NCBI GenBank assembly: GCA_034423195.1
Contig: DAOUIZ010000059.1
Coordinates: 37,645 to 101,644, forward strand
Source: CATOSK01 sp034423195
GTDB taxonomy: Bacteria > Chloroflexota > Dehalococcoidia > Lucifugimonadales > UBA3495
Direction of reading: 5' to 3'
DNA: 64,000 bases
Shown: positions 42,391 to 50,035 of the stretch, piece after piece
How the letters are laid out: every line of letters starts with the position of its first letter
Numbering within the stretch: the stretch's first letter is position 1
Notes under the pieces: generated by a model
What the model saw: the letters and a program-made list of their open reading frames with translations, nothing else
The model's database searches: none
Told to the model about the DNA's origin: nothing
Position numbers and translations under genes: made by a program

Positions 42391-43881
42391 CTATTCGGGT
42401 TTGGCGAGGACCATGTACTCGCCGCGGAAGAGGCGGTCCTTGGTCTGGTAGAGGGCGCCTTCTTTGACCTCCCAGAGGGAGATGAGGGGGAGGATGCGGG
42501 CGGCGATGAGGTAGACGAAGGCGGCGAGGGCGATGCCTCCGATGACGATGAGGACATCCCACTGGTCGGGGAAGACGGGGGGCGGGACGCGGCTGAGGCC
42601 GAGGTCGTAGATGTCGCCGGAGTTGAAGGCGGCGACGAACATGCGGAGCTGGAAGAGGAGGTTGCCGCAGAGGATGGAGAGTCCGGCGAGGGAGGGTCCC
42701 CAGTCGCTTTTGCGGAGGGGGTTCCAGATGAGCATGAAGAAGGGGATGAAGAAGATGAGGATGACGTTGGCCCAGAAGATGCCGGTGTAGGACTCGAAGA
42801 TGAGGTATTTGATGAGGTTCTGCTCGACTTCGAGGCGTCCGTACCACATGGTGATGAAGAAGGCGAAGAGGTGGTAGGTCCAGAGGAGGGTGAGGCCGAG
42901 CTGGACCTTGCTGGCGGACCAGAAGGGGGAGATGCCGATGTAGCCTCGAGTGAGGGTCGCCGCCCCCGCCTCTTCAGCAGAGGGTGGGTTCTCAGATGTC
43001 GGCTCGGCGGCTCCATAACCGCCCTTTCTCCGCATGATGAAGGCGATGATGAGGGTGAGGCTGAGGGCGGACTGGAAGCCGGTGATGGTGTAGAGGGGCG
43101 GGAGGATGGAGTCCTTCCAGCCGGGGATGAGGCTCATGGCGAAGTCGCTGACGATGAGGAACTGGACGAAGATGAGCATCATGAAATAGAGGGCGCCCAG
43201 GATGGCGAGGGAGGCCTTCTGGAAGATCCACTGGCGCTTGGTGCCGAACCAGTGGCCGGAGAGCATGCGGTAGAGGGCGCCGCGGAAGCCGGTGGCGGTA
43301 TTGCGGGACTCGGCCATGTCGGGGACGGCGGAGAGCCAGAGGATGGCCAGGGAGCAGAGGGCCAGGGCGATGATGCCGAGGAGGTTCCACCAGTGGGGGG
43401 CGCCGATGGGGACCTCCATCCAGAGGGTGCGGCGGATGGCCAGCTCGCCGTGGGAGCCGGGGCCGAAGGTGGGGTTGTTGATGGGCGGGAGGGCGTAGAT
43501 GAGGGGTATGTAGAGGATGACGTTGAGGATGCCGAGGACGGCGAAGAGCTCGGCTATCCGGGAGATGGGCCTGCGCCAGTGGTTCTTGGTGATGCGGAAG
43601 GCGATGGCGAAGAGGGGGGCCGAGCCGGTGACGAGGAAGACAAAGGAGAACATGGCGGCGTAGTAGCCCCAGGGTCCGTGCTGGGAGAATCCGTCGGCGG
43701 ACACCCGGAAGACGAATCCGACCACGCCGAGGATGGCGAGGACGCCGGAGACGATGAGGGCGGTCCGGTAGAGGGACGGGAGGGTGCGGCGTTTTTCCTC
43801 GACGTCGGCGGAGATGCCGGGCTTGTCGGGGAAGACCCACATATCCGGGGGGAAGGGGCTATGTTGCGAGTGTTCAGCCAT
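42391..43881 (-). CDS. ACIII-like NrfD-type subunit (second paralog)
   Basis: Codes for 496 residues with about ten hydrophobic segments. The layout resembles the neighbour at 40878 (FFITMWYGRLEVEQNLIKYL near 320, FWANVILIFFIPFFML near 345). A hydrophilic insertion of some 30 residues (about 275-305, GYGAAEPTSENPPSAEEAG) between two membrane segments is absent from the paralog. ACIII contains two NrfD-like subunits, ActC and ActF; this one is upstream of the other, so the order differs from the canonical A-B-C-D-E-F. ATG 43881 stands 8 bases from a hairpin-family copy. Confidence 0.87.
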   Translation of the reverse strand: MAEHSQHSPFPPDMWVFPDKPGISADVEEKRRTLPSLYRTALIVSGVLAILGVVGFVFRVSADGFSQHGPWGYYAAMFSFVFLVTGSAPLFAIAFRITKNHWRRPISRIAELFAVLGILNVILYIPLIYALPPINNPTFGPGSHGELAIRRTLWMEVPIGAPHWWNLLGIIALALCSLAILWLSAVPDMAESRNTATGFRGALYRMLSGHWFGTKRQWIFQKASLAILGALYFMMLIFVQFLIVSDFAMSLIPGWKDSILPPLYTITGFQSALSLTLIIAFIMRRKGGYGAAEPTSENPPSAEEAGAATLTRGYIGISPFWSASKVQLGLTLLWTYHLFAFFITMWYGRLEVEQNLIKYLIFESYTGIFWANVILIFFIPFFMLIWNPLRKSDWGPSLAGLSILCGNLLFQLRMFVAAFNSGDIYDLGLSRVPPPVFPDQWDVLIVIGGIALAAFVYLIAARILPLISLWEVKEGALYQTKDRLFRGEYMVLAKPE

Positions 43882-43970
43882 CTAAAACGCTCCCGCGTGA
43901 TGATAGGAAACTTGTCTAAGCATCACGCGCTCGCTCCGCTGGGCGGGGACTCCCGCTGCGGCGGGAAGGT
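43882..43970 (-). repeat. Hairpin-family copy before NrfD-type gene
   Basis: GCGTGATG (43895-43902) pairs with CATCACGC (43921-43928), 8 bp, 18-base loop, minus-strand CTTAGACAAGTTTCCTAT. Followed by the second GC-rich part seen elsewhere. Sense to the gene at 42391. Confidence 0.85.
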
Positions 43971-44055
43971 GGTTGGTTGCTTGGTGGTCGTTCATGTTGG
44001 TTATTTTAGCTTTTCCTGGGTTGCCGGTGAATGACAGAGGAAAGGTGATGTTGGC

Positions 44056-44835
44056 TTATGCTTTATCCAGGGGGTAGGGTTCGACCTTTTTGAGGTAGAT
44101 GACGCTGGGCTTGGTGGCGCCTTCCTCCATGAGCCGGTAGCCGCGGGTCTCGCGCTCGTGCTCGTGGTGGATGTCGTGCTTGTTGACGTCGTCGAAGTAG
44201 GGCCTGATCCGGGAGGTCTCGTCCAGCTGGTCGCCGAACATGAGGGCGTTGGTGGGGCAGGCCTGGGCGCAGGCGGGGGAGTAGTTGCCTTGGTCCAGGG
44301 AGGCGTCGGTGAGGCGCTCTCCGCGGGTGCGCTCCTGCTGGAGCTCTCCGCGGCGGAGGCGCTGGACACAGAAGGTGCATTTTTCCGTGATGCCCCGGCT
44401 GCGGACGGTGACGTCCGGGTTGAGCTGGTTCTGGAGGCGTTCCGGCCAGTTGGGGTGCCACCAGTTGAAGAAGCGGACCTGGTAGGGGCAGTTGTTGATG
44501 CAGTACCGGGTTCCGACGCAGCGGTTGTAGACCTGGACGTTCAGGCCTTCCGGGTTGTGATAGGTGGCGTAGACCGGGCACACCGGTTCGCAGGGGGCGT
44601 TCTCGCAGTGCTGGCAGAGGACCGGGATGAACCGGGCCTTGACGTTGGGGTACTCGCCTTCCCAGTAGCGCTCGATGCGGATCCACTCGTAGGCGCGGCG
44701 CTGGAGGAAGGAGTCCTTGTCGTTGATGGGGAGGTTGTTCTCGGCCTGGCAGGCAACGACGCAGGCCTGGCACCCGGTACACTTGTCCAGGTCGACGACC
44801 ATTCCCCATTTGTGATCTGTTCTGTTGGTGACCAT
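44056..44835 (-). CDS. ACIII-like [4Fe-4S] ferredoxin-type subunit
   Basis: Codes for 259 residues. Several Cys clusters are visible: DKCTGCQACVVACQAEN near 20, LCQHCENAPCEPVCPVYATY near 75, NRCVGTRYCINNCPYQVRFF near 105, and KCTFCVQR with SPACAQACPTNAL near 155-195. That is the four-cluster pattern of PhsB/NrfC and of the C-terminal half of ActB. In canonical ACIII the ferredoxin and molybdopterin-like parts are one polypeptide; here they are two genes. Transfers electrons toward the hemes. Confidence 0.92.
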   Translation of the reverse strand: MVTNRTDHKWGMVVDLDKCTGCQACVVACQAENNLPINDKDSFLQRRAYEWIRIERYWEGEYPNVKARFIPVLCQHCENAPCEPVCPVYATYHNPEGLNVQVYNRCVGTRYCINNCPYQVRFFNWWHPNWPERLQNQLNPDVTVRSRGITEKCTFCVQRLRRGELQQERTRGERLTDASLDQGNYSPACAQACPTNALMFGDQLDETSRIRPYFDDVNKHDIHHEHERETRGYRLMEEGATKPSVIYLKKVEPYPLDKA

Positions 44836-45110
44836 TTTATCTAAATCGCTCCCGCGTGATGCGAGGAAACTTGTCTAAACGCCTTTTTCTAAGAACGCTC
44901 GCCCGCAGTGCAAGGCAACTTGTCTTAACACTGCGTGTTCGCTCCGCAAACGGGGACTCCCGCTGCGGCGGGGGATCAATCGCTCGTCCGCAGTGCAGGG
45001 TAACTTGTCTTAACACTGCGTACTCGCTCCGCAAGCGGGGACTCCCGCTGCGACGGGGGAGTTAATCGCTCCCGCGTGATTCGTGAAGAGCCTGCCCCGG
45101 GCTTGAACTG
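44836..45110 (-). repeat. Three hairpin-family copies plus a fragment
   Basis: Copy 1 (44850-44885) is truncated on one side. Copies 2 and 3: CGCAGTG/CACTGCG at 44904-44910 with 44929-44935 and at 44989-44995 with 45014-45020, each with an 18-base loop (minus-strand TTAAGACAAGTTGCCTTG and TTAAGACAAGTTACCCTG). A half-copy at 45061-45085 lacks the core. All sense to the ferredoxin gene. Confidence 0.85.
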
Positions 45111-45137
45111 GGGTGGCGCCGGGTGTTCCGCGCATGG

Positions 45138-47480
45138 CTAGTGGGCAGCTTCGCCGGGAGTGGTGGTCTTGATGACCTCCTCGCCCGGGTTGTTGTCTAT
45201 CTGGTTGCCAACCTCCCGGTTGGTGAAGGAGCCCTCGAACTTGGCGAGGAGGATGCTCCGTCCGGCGGCGGTGACCCGAACCCGGTTGGCCGCCCAGGCC
45301 AGGCTGCCGGCCCCGTCCACCTGCCGGGTGGACAGGACGCTGAGCACGTTGGCGCTGTCGCCGTCCCTTCCGGCCACCGCGTAGTCCGAACCCCGGTCGT
45401 GGCCCTGCCCCATGGGAACGCCGACGACGTCCGGGGGCATTCCGGGGTTGGGATAGACGGGAGCGGTGATGGACCCTCCGGGGGCCGCCACCTGCACCAG
45501 GTCTCCTTCCCGGAAGCCCAGGCCGGCCATGCGGGAGGGGTTCATCTCGACCCAGGTCTGCCAGGCGATGGTTGTCAGGGGATCGGGCGCCCCCTGGGTC
45601 CAGGGCAGGTGGGAGTTGCGCCCGTCCAGCAGGGTGTTGTGGGCGAAGGGAACCAGGTGCAGTCCGTCGCCCGAGAACTGGGGACGGCCGGCCTTGCCGG
45701 CAATCGTGCGGAAGAGGTCTCCCGGCGGCTGCGCCGCAGGACCGGTGCGGGCCTCGTCCCACCAACCGCCCTGGCGCAGCAGGTTGTTCCAGAACTCGGC
45801 GGCGGTGGCCCCTTCCACCGAGCCCCGTCCCAGCTCGAACAGGGCGTCGGAGGTCTCCCGGATGGCTTCCTGCATGTTGGCCCAGGGGAGGTTGTCGGCG
45901 CGGCCCGATTCCTGGGCCGTGCTCAACAGGATGTCCCCGAAGCTGCGGGGGTCCAGGTCGCTGAGGGGGTTCACCACCGGCTGCTGAATGCCGATCATCT
46001 GGTAGCCGGGGCCGGGGTTGGGGATGTCGCTGCCCCAGTCTTCGAGGTACACCCGGTCGGGAAGTATCAGGTCGGCCATGGCCGTGGTCTCGTCCATGAA
46101 GGGCGAGAAGCTGACCACGAAAATGTCCTCCCGGTCCAGCGTGCTCAACACGCCCACGGATTCGGGAAGGCCGTAGGCCGGGTTGGCCGAGTGGATCATG
46201 ACCAGCTTGGCGTCCCCGCTTCGGACGGAGTTGAGGCCCGAAACCAGGTCGGCCAAGGAGTTCACGTTTGATTGAGACGGCAGGCCGGACACCGGGCTGC
46301 CCGGGTTGAAGAGCAGGCCGCCCCTGCTTTCCGAGGGGTTCCGGCCCGCGCTGCCCACCAGGTAGTTCAGCGCGTAGATCGCTTCCAGGTTGAACAGGCC
46401 GTTGCTCTGGGCCGCCGCCGTGCCGCCGCCGATGGCCAGGGCGGGAGTGTGCCCGGCAAAGTCGCGGGCCAGGTCCCGGATGTAGTCCCCCGGGGACTTG
46501 CCGTGGAGAATCCCCTCGGGAATCCCCAGTGTGGGACCCACGGCGTCGGGTTCAAATCCGTTCAGTGACTGGATGCCCTGGCCTCCGGTGAGAACGTCCA
46601 CGTCCACGCCGGGAGCCTGGAGTCCCTCGGACAGGATTACCTGGGCCAGGCTCATGGCCAGGTAGCCTTCCATGCCGGGCTGGATGGGCAGCCACTTGTC
46701 GGCGGCGGCCGCCGTCATGGAATAGCGGGTATCGACATGGACGTGAGTACCCCGCCCAAGGTTTAGATTGGTTCGGTGCGTTCCCTGTCGGAACTCGCCG
46801 TACCCTACCGACCAGCGGGTGGGGGACACCCAGGTGGAAAGGAAATCGGCGCCGAAGGAGAGGAGGTAGTTGGCGTTGGCTATATCCAGGTCGGGCAGCA
46901 GGTCCTGGCCGAATACGTTCTTTACCGCCTGGCGGTACACGCCCTGTTCCAGGGAGTCGAACCCCAGGTGAGTCCCGTTGAAGGCGCCGGCGAAGCGAGA
47001 GGCGATCATGCCCAGATGAGGTCCCACCGGCTCGGTCAACAGCAGCAGGCCGTCGCCCCTGTCGCGCAACTCGGCGGCCAGCCAGTTCAGTCCGTCATCC
47101 CAGGTCATGCCGGTGAACCGGTCGGACCCGCGCGGCCCGGTGCGGCGCATGGGACCCGCAATGCGGTCCGGGTGGTAAAGGGCCTGGAGGCCGGCGTCGC
47201 AACGGACGCTCTGGCGTCCCTGGTTCACCGGGTACATCGGGTTGCCCTGCACCTTCTTGGCGCGTCCTTCCATCACCCGGACGAGGACGCCTTCGCAGGA
47301 GGGGCACTGGCGGCAGAGGGTGGCGTACCAGTTGTCCCGCCCCTTGACCAGGTCCTCAGGCTGACGGGCCGGGCTCTGGATGCGCAGTTCCTGTCCTTCG
47401 CTTCCGAAGATGTCGCAACCCACCGCGCCGACCGCGGACAGGCCCGCCCAAGCCAGGAAGTTGCGCCGAGTAAATTTCAT
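45138..47480 (-). CDS. ACIII-like molybdopterin-oxidoreductase-type subunit (ActB1-like)
   Basis: Codes for 780 residues. A twin-arginine signal, FTRRNFLAWAGLSAVG, runs into a lipobox-like VGCD near residue 22, so the protein is probably exported folded and lipid-anchored. A [4Fe-4S] site is seen in LCRQCPSCEG (Cys at about 57, 60, 63) and a Cys in SVRCDAG near 91. The rest follows the molybdopterin oxidoreductase fold, ending in DLVQVAAPGGS-type sequence. The ActB homologs do not bind molybdenum, so catalysis at this subunit is not implied. The frame is intact for the whole length. Confidence 0.9.
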   Translation of the reverse strand: MKFTRRNFLAWAGLSAVGAVGCDIFGSEGQELRIQSPARQPEDLVKGRDNWYATLCRQCPSCEGVLVRVMEGRAKKVQGNPMYPVNQGRQSVRCDAGLQALYHPDRIAGPMRRTGPRGSDRFTGMTWDDGLNWLAAELRDRGDGLLLLTEPVGPHLGMIASRFAGAFNGTHLGFDSLEQGVYRQAVKNVFGQDLLPDLDIANANYLLSFGADFLSTWVSPTRWSVGYGEFRQGTHRTNLNLGRGTHVHVDTRYSMTAAAADKWLPIQPGMEGYLAMSLAQVILSEGLQAPGVDVDVLTGGQGIQSLNGFEPDAVGPTLGIPEGILHGKSPGDYIRDLARDFAGHTPALAIGGGTAAAQSNGLFNLEAIYALNYLVGSAGRNPSESRGGLLFNPGSPVSGLPSQSNVNSLADLVSGLNSVRSGDAKLVMIHSANPAYGLPESVGVLSTLDREDIFVVSFSPFMDETTAMADLILPDRVYLEDWGSDIPNPGPGYQMIGIQQPVVNPLSDLDPRSFGDILLSTAQESGRADNLPWANMQEAIRETSDALFELGRGSVEGATAAEFWNNLLRQGGWWDEARTGPAAQPPGDLFRTIAGKAGRPQFSGDGLHLVPFAHNTLLDGRNSHLPWTQGAPDPLTTIAWQTWVEMNPSRMAGLGFREGDLVQVAAPGGSITAPVYPNPGMPPDVVGVPMGQGHDRGSDYAVAGRDGDSANVLSVLSTRQVDGAGSLAWAANRVRVTAAGRSILLAKFEGSFTNREVGNQIDNNPGEEVIKTTTPGEAAH

Positions 47481-47575
47481 GTCTTAAACGCTCCCGCGCA
47501 ATGCGAGGTAACTTGTCGAAACATCACGCGCTCGCTCCGCTGCGCGAAGACTCCGCTCCGCGGGGATTGGGATGC
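47481..47575 (-). repeat. Hairpin-family copy with wobble-compensated stem
   Basis: GCGCAATG (47496-47503) faces CATCACGC (47522-47529). Two positions pair as G-T wobbles in the minus-strand RNA rather than Watson-Crick pairs, and the 18-base loop (TTTCGACAAGTTACCTCG) is retained. It ends 15 bases before the ActB-like start. Confidence 0.8.
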
Positions 47576-47582
47576 CGGACTG

Positions 47583-48251
47583 CTACTTGTGACATATCGT
47601 GCAGTCGGTGGCGGCGTTCAGTTCGCGGTGACAGTCCACGCAGGTGCCCATCTTGAGGGACTGGCCGGCCTGGGGCTGGACCTCGGTCATGCCGGCGACG
47701 TCGCCGTGACAGACGGAACAGGTCTCGCCCGCCGGCATCGGTAGGTCCACCGGGTCTCCCGACCCCATGGGCAGGCTTACGGTCCGCTCCGGCCCGCTGG
47801 TCAGGAAGCGGATGTGGGCCTCGTGGACGAACCGGACGTGGTCGGGAAGGCGGTGCACCCGTTCCCAGTCGATGGGGTTGTCGTCGTGGAACCGGTCCAC
47901 TACCCGCTGTATCTCATCCAGGTCAACGCTGACCTGGGTGCGGTCCACGGCGTTTTCGGCGTTAATCTGCCCGTGGCAGAACACGCAGTTCTCGACGGCT
48001 GGGACGGTGGCCGCCGCTCCCTTTGTCACGTTGCGGTGGCAGAATTCGCACTGGATTCCCATGCCGCCCTCTTCCGGGGCGCCGGCGTGGACGGTGTGGG
48101 GGAAGGCGATGGGCTGCGGAGGGGCGTTCCCCAGGCCGAAGGGGGGACTGGAGAACCAGGAAATGGCCAGTACAACGACGACGAATCCGACGATGGCGGT
48201 GACGATGAGGCCGACGATGGCCAAGGGTATCATGTTGACGTTGGGCAGCAT
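47583..48251 (-). CDS. Pentaheme c-type cytochrome (ActA-like)
   Basis: Codes for 222 residues. An N-terminal membrane anchor (about 8-32) is followed by five CxxCH heme sites: CEFCH, CVFCH, CSVCH, CVDCH and CTICH. ActA of alternative complex III is a pentaheme membrane-anchored cytochrome, which fits. PIAFPHTVHAG near 48 and VRFVHEAHIRFL near 135 give additional His ligands. Second gene of the cluster. Confidence 0.93.
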   Translation of the reverse strand: MLPNVNMIPLAIVGLIVTAIVGFVVVVLAISWFSSPPFGLGNAPPQPIAFPHTVHAGAPEEGGMGIQCEFCHRNVTKGAAATVPAVENCVFCHGQINAENAVDRTQVSVDLDEIQRVVDRFHDDNPIDWERVHRLPDHVRFVHEAHIRFLTSGPERTVSLPMGSGDPVDLPMPAGETCSVCHGDVAGMTEVQPQAGQSLKMGTCVDCHRELNAATDCTICHK

Positions 48252-48420
48252 GGGCTAGAACGCTCCCGCGTGATGCCCGGCAACCTGTCCCACCGCTGCG
48301 CGGCCGCTCCGCTTCTGATTCGAAACGCTCACCCGCAGCGCAAGGCAATTTGTCCCAACGCTGCATACTCGCTCCGCAAGCGGGAAACTCCCGATGCGGC
48401 GGGAGGTGGCGGTGTTGGAC
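48252..48420 (-). repeat. Two hairpin-family copies before the pentaheme gene
   Basis: The copy near the gene (48255-48290) is degenerate: minus-strand GGGACAGGTTGCC core with poor stem. The far copy has GCAGCG (48335-48340) and CGCTGC (48359-48364) around an 18-base loop, TTGGGACAAATTGCCTTG on the minus strand. Confidence 0.75.
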
Positions 48421-48427
48421 GGCGGGT

Positions 48428-48730
48428 TCATACGAAGTACCGATTCCAGAACAGGTTGAGGGTCTGCGGGGTGAAGAAGGACGCCGTGATGAAAAGCACC
48501 AGGGCGATGACGCCGCAGATCAGCCCGATTACGGTCAGCGGGATGCGGAGCTTGGAGAGCGCTGGAGGGTAATCCCCGGTGGCTACGCCCGACGGGATGA
48601 ACGCGTGGGCGAACATCATGCAGAAGGCGAAGGTGATGACCAGGGGGAAAAATATCCAGAGCAGGGTTAGCCAAGTGTGCAGGTTAGCCCAGTCGGCGCT
48701 GGTTAAACCGTTGGGGTCTGGAAATGGCAT
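48428..48730 (-). CDS. Small membrane protein, first gene of ACIII-like cluster
   Basis: Codes for 100 residues with two or three hydrophobic segments (about 18-43 and 62-88). It starts MPFPDPNGLTSADWANLHTW and contains a cytosolic or periplasmic loop SGVATGDYPPALSKLRIPL. Not recognised by family. As first gene of the cluster it may be a small accessory subunit, equivalent to ActG/H-type extras reported for some complexes. Confidence 0.75.
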   Translation of the reverse strand: MPFPDPNGLTSADWANLHTWLTLLWIFFPLVITFAFCMMFAHAFIPSGVATGDYPPALSKLRIPLTVIGLICGVIALVLFITASFFTPQTLNLFWNRYFV

Positions 48731-48796
48731 GGTCGGTTGGTGATACTCGTCAGTGCTGTCCGGTTGGGCCGGCTTCTTAGGGTTAACCTTGACTCG

Positions 48797-48802
48797 ATTA
48801 TA
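48797..48802 (-). promoter_or_regulatory. Consensus -10 of the ACIII-like cluster
   Basis: TATAAT on the minus strand, about 67 bases upstream of the first start codon. A GC-rich 6-bp hairpin (GGGGCC-CTTC-GGCCCC, 48811-48826) lies where the -35 should be, so an activator is probably required. Confidence 0.5.
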
Positions 48803-48851
48803 CTAATGCTGGGGCCCTTCGGCCCCGAAATTCAGGGCCGGTCAAAAACCT

Positions 48852-48867
48852 AGTGAAAATTATCACA
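48852..48867 (-). promoter_or_regulatory. CRP/FNR-family operator-like palindrome
   Basis: The minus strand reads TGTGA-TAATTT-TCACT, nine of ten matches to the CRP half-sites TGTGA-N6-TCACA. It lies about 58 bases upstream of the TATAAT (centre to centre), a classic activator distance. The stretch around it is AT-rich. A CRP/FNR-type regulator of respiration would fit. Confidence 0.55.
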
Positions 48868-48959
48868 ACGTCCGGGGGGTGTCAAGCAAGTTTTCGCCGG
48901 GGATTGGGAGGTTGCTGGGAGGGGGTGGGAAGCTAACAGCAGGCTTGGCCGGTCCGCCC

Positions 48960-49200
48960 AAGACGGAGCCATTGGGAGAGCCCGGCCACTGGCCGGAACG
49001 AGCGAAGCCCGATTAGACAAGTTGCCTTGCGGGCTGAGGAGCGATTTAGAGGGAGCCATTGGGAGAAACCTTTAGGAGCGAGGACAGGACGATGAGACAA
49101 GTTGCCTTGCGGCCTGGCCGAGCGATTCAGAGAAGACGGAGCGCCCAAGGAGCCTTAGACAAGTTACCTAACCCGGCGACGGAGGGCGCGACCCTTGGAA
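48960..49200 (+). repeat. Three hairpin-family copies upstream of PPOX gene
   Basis: Copy 1: AGCCCG/CGGGCT (49006-49011 with 49030-49035), loop ATTAGACAAGTTGCCTTG. Copy 2: CAGGACG/CGGCCTG (49085-49091 with 49110-49116, one mismatch), loop ATGAGACAAGTTGCCTTG. Copy 3: core TTAGACAAGTTACC near 49155-49168 within an outer GCGCCC/GGGCGC. Between copies 1 and 2 is GGAGCCATTGGGAGAAACC. All sense to the gene at 49211. Confidence 0.85.
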
Positions 49201-49210
49201 GGTTGTGTGC

Positions 49211-49663
49211 ATGAACTGGAACGATTTCAAGAAAGCTGCCCCGGACCTGGCGAAACTGGGCGAGGAGCGGTTCGAGAGCTTCGGGCTTGTCCTCGTGGGG
49301 ACCATCCGGCAGAACGGCTGGCCCCGGATTTCTCCGGTGGAACCGCTCATTGTGGAGGGTGAGCTCTACCTGGGAATGTCCTGGCGGTCCACCAAGGCGC
49401 TGGACCTGCTCCGCGACCCGCGCTGCACCGTCCACAGCGTGGTTTCCAACCGGGACGGCTCCGAAGGGGATTTCAAGCTGTACGGGCGGGCCCGGGACGA
49501 AGTTTCCCCGGAGAGGCGCCGGGTCTATGCCGAGACGCTTGCCGAGAAGCTGGGGTTCGAGCTGAAGGAGGAAGAGGACTGGCACCTGTTCGCCGTGGAC
49601 ATTGAGAGCGCCGCCTTCGTCATCATCGCCGATGGGGAGCAGCGCGTTCAGGTGTGGCCCTAG
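49211..49663 (+). CDS. Pyridoxamine-5'-phosphate-oxidase-like flavoprotein
   Basis: Codes for 152 residues of the split-barrel fold. TIRQNGWPRISPVEPLIVEGELYLGM near 35-60 is the typical PPOX/general-stress-protein pattern. FAVDIESAAFVI near the end is also normal. Members bind FMN, F420 or heme; the presence of CofE in this genome makes F420 conceivable but not shown. ATG 49211 has GGAAGG upstream. Closely linked in orientation to the 2-oxoacid dehydrogenase genes. Confidence 0.85.
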   Translation: MNWNDFKKAAPDLAKLGEERFESFGLVLVGTIRQNGWPRISPVEPLIVEGELYLGMSWRSTKALDLLRDPRCTVHSVVSNRDGSEGDFKLYGRARDEVSPERRRVYAETLAEKLGFELKEEEDWHLFAVDIESAAFVIIADGEQRVQVWP

Positions 49664-50030
49664 AACCTGCCCCGAGGGCCGAAACGGGAGCCATTGGGAG
49701 AAACCTTTAGGAGCGAAGGCGGCACGGTTAGACAAGTTGCCTTGCGGGCCGACTGAGCGTTTTAACTGAGCGTTTTAGAGGAAAAGCCTGATTAGACAAG
49801 TTACCGCACAGGCTGAGGAGCGTTTTAGACCAGAACCAGAAATTGCGGGGCCGGAGCACGGGCCTTATAATCCTCCTAACCAAGACTTCGGCCCCGCCCC
49901 CAGCCCCATTTGACAAGTCGCCCAACCTAAGGCGGAGCCATTGGGAGACCCCGGCCACTGGCCGGAGCGAAGGCAGGACGATGAGACAAGTTGCCTTGCG
50001 GCCTGACTGAGCGTTAGAACAGAAAGCCAG
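49664..50030 (+). repeat. Hairpin-family cluster upstream of E1-alpha (four copies)
   Basis: Copy 1: CGGCACG/CGGGCCG (49720-49726 with 49745-49751, one mismatch), loop GTTAGACAAGTTGCCTTG. Copy 2: AGCCTG/CAGGCT (49785-49790 with 49809-49814), loop ATTAGACAAGTTACCGCA. Copy 3 is degenerate near 49908-49925. Copy 4: CAGGACG/CGGCCTG (49974-49980 with 49999-50005), loop ATGAGACAAGTTGCCTTG. Copy 4 sits in the predicted 5' UTR. Confidence 0.85.
49843..49871 (+). promoter_or_regulatory. Promoter of the E1-alpha gene
   Basis: TTGCGG (49843-49848) and TATAAT (49866-49871) with a 17-base spacer. A transcript from about 49878 would carry hairpin copies 3 and 4 in its leader, while copies 1 and 2 lie upstream of it. 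Confidence 0.65.
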
Positions 50031-50035
50031 AGAGA

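Noticed and set aside
41872..44034. 720-codon plus-strand open frame
   Set aside because: Shadow of the NrfD-type genes, rich in E/D/G and without a fold pattern.
46549..46570. Possible tRNA T-arm (GGTTCAAATCC)
   Set aside because: It is inside the ActB-like coding frame with no cloverleaf around it. No tRNA was found in the window.
48811..48826. GGGGCC-CTTC-GGCCCC as a terminator
   Set aside because: It lies in the promoter region of the ACIII-like cluster with no T-run on either side; more likely part of the control region.
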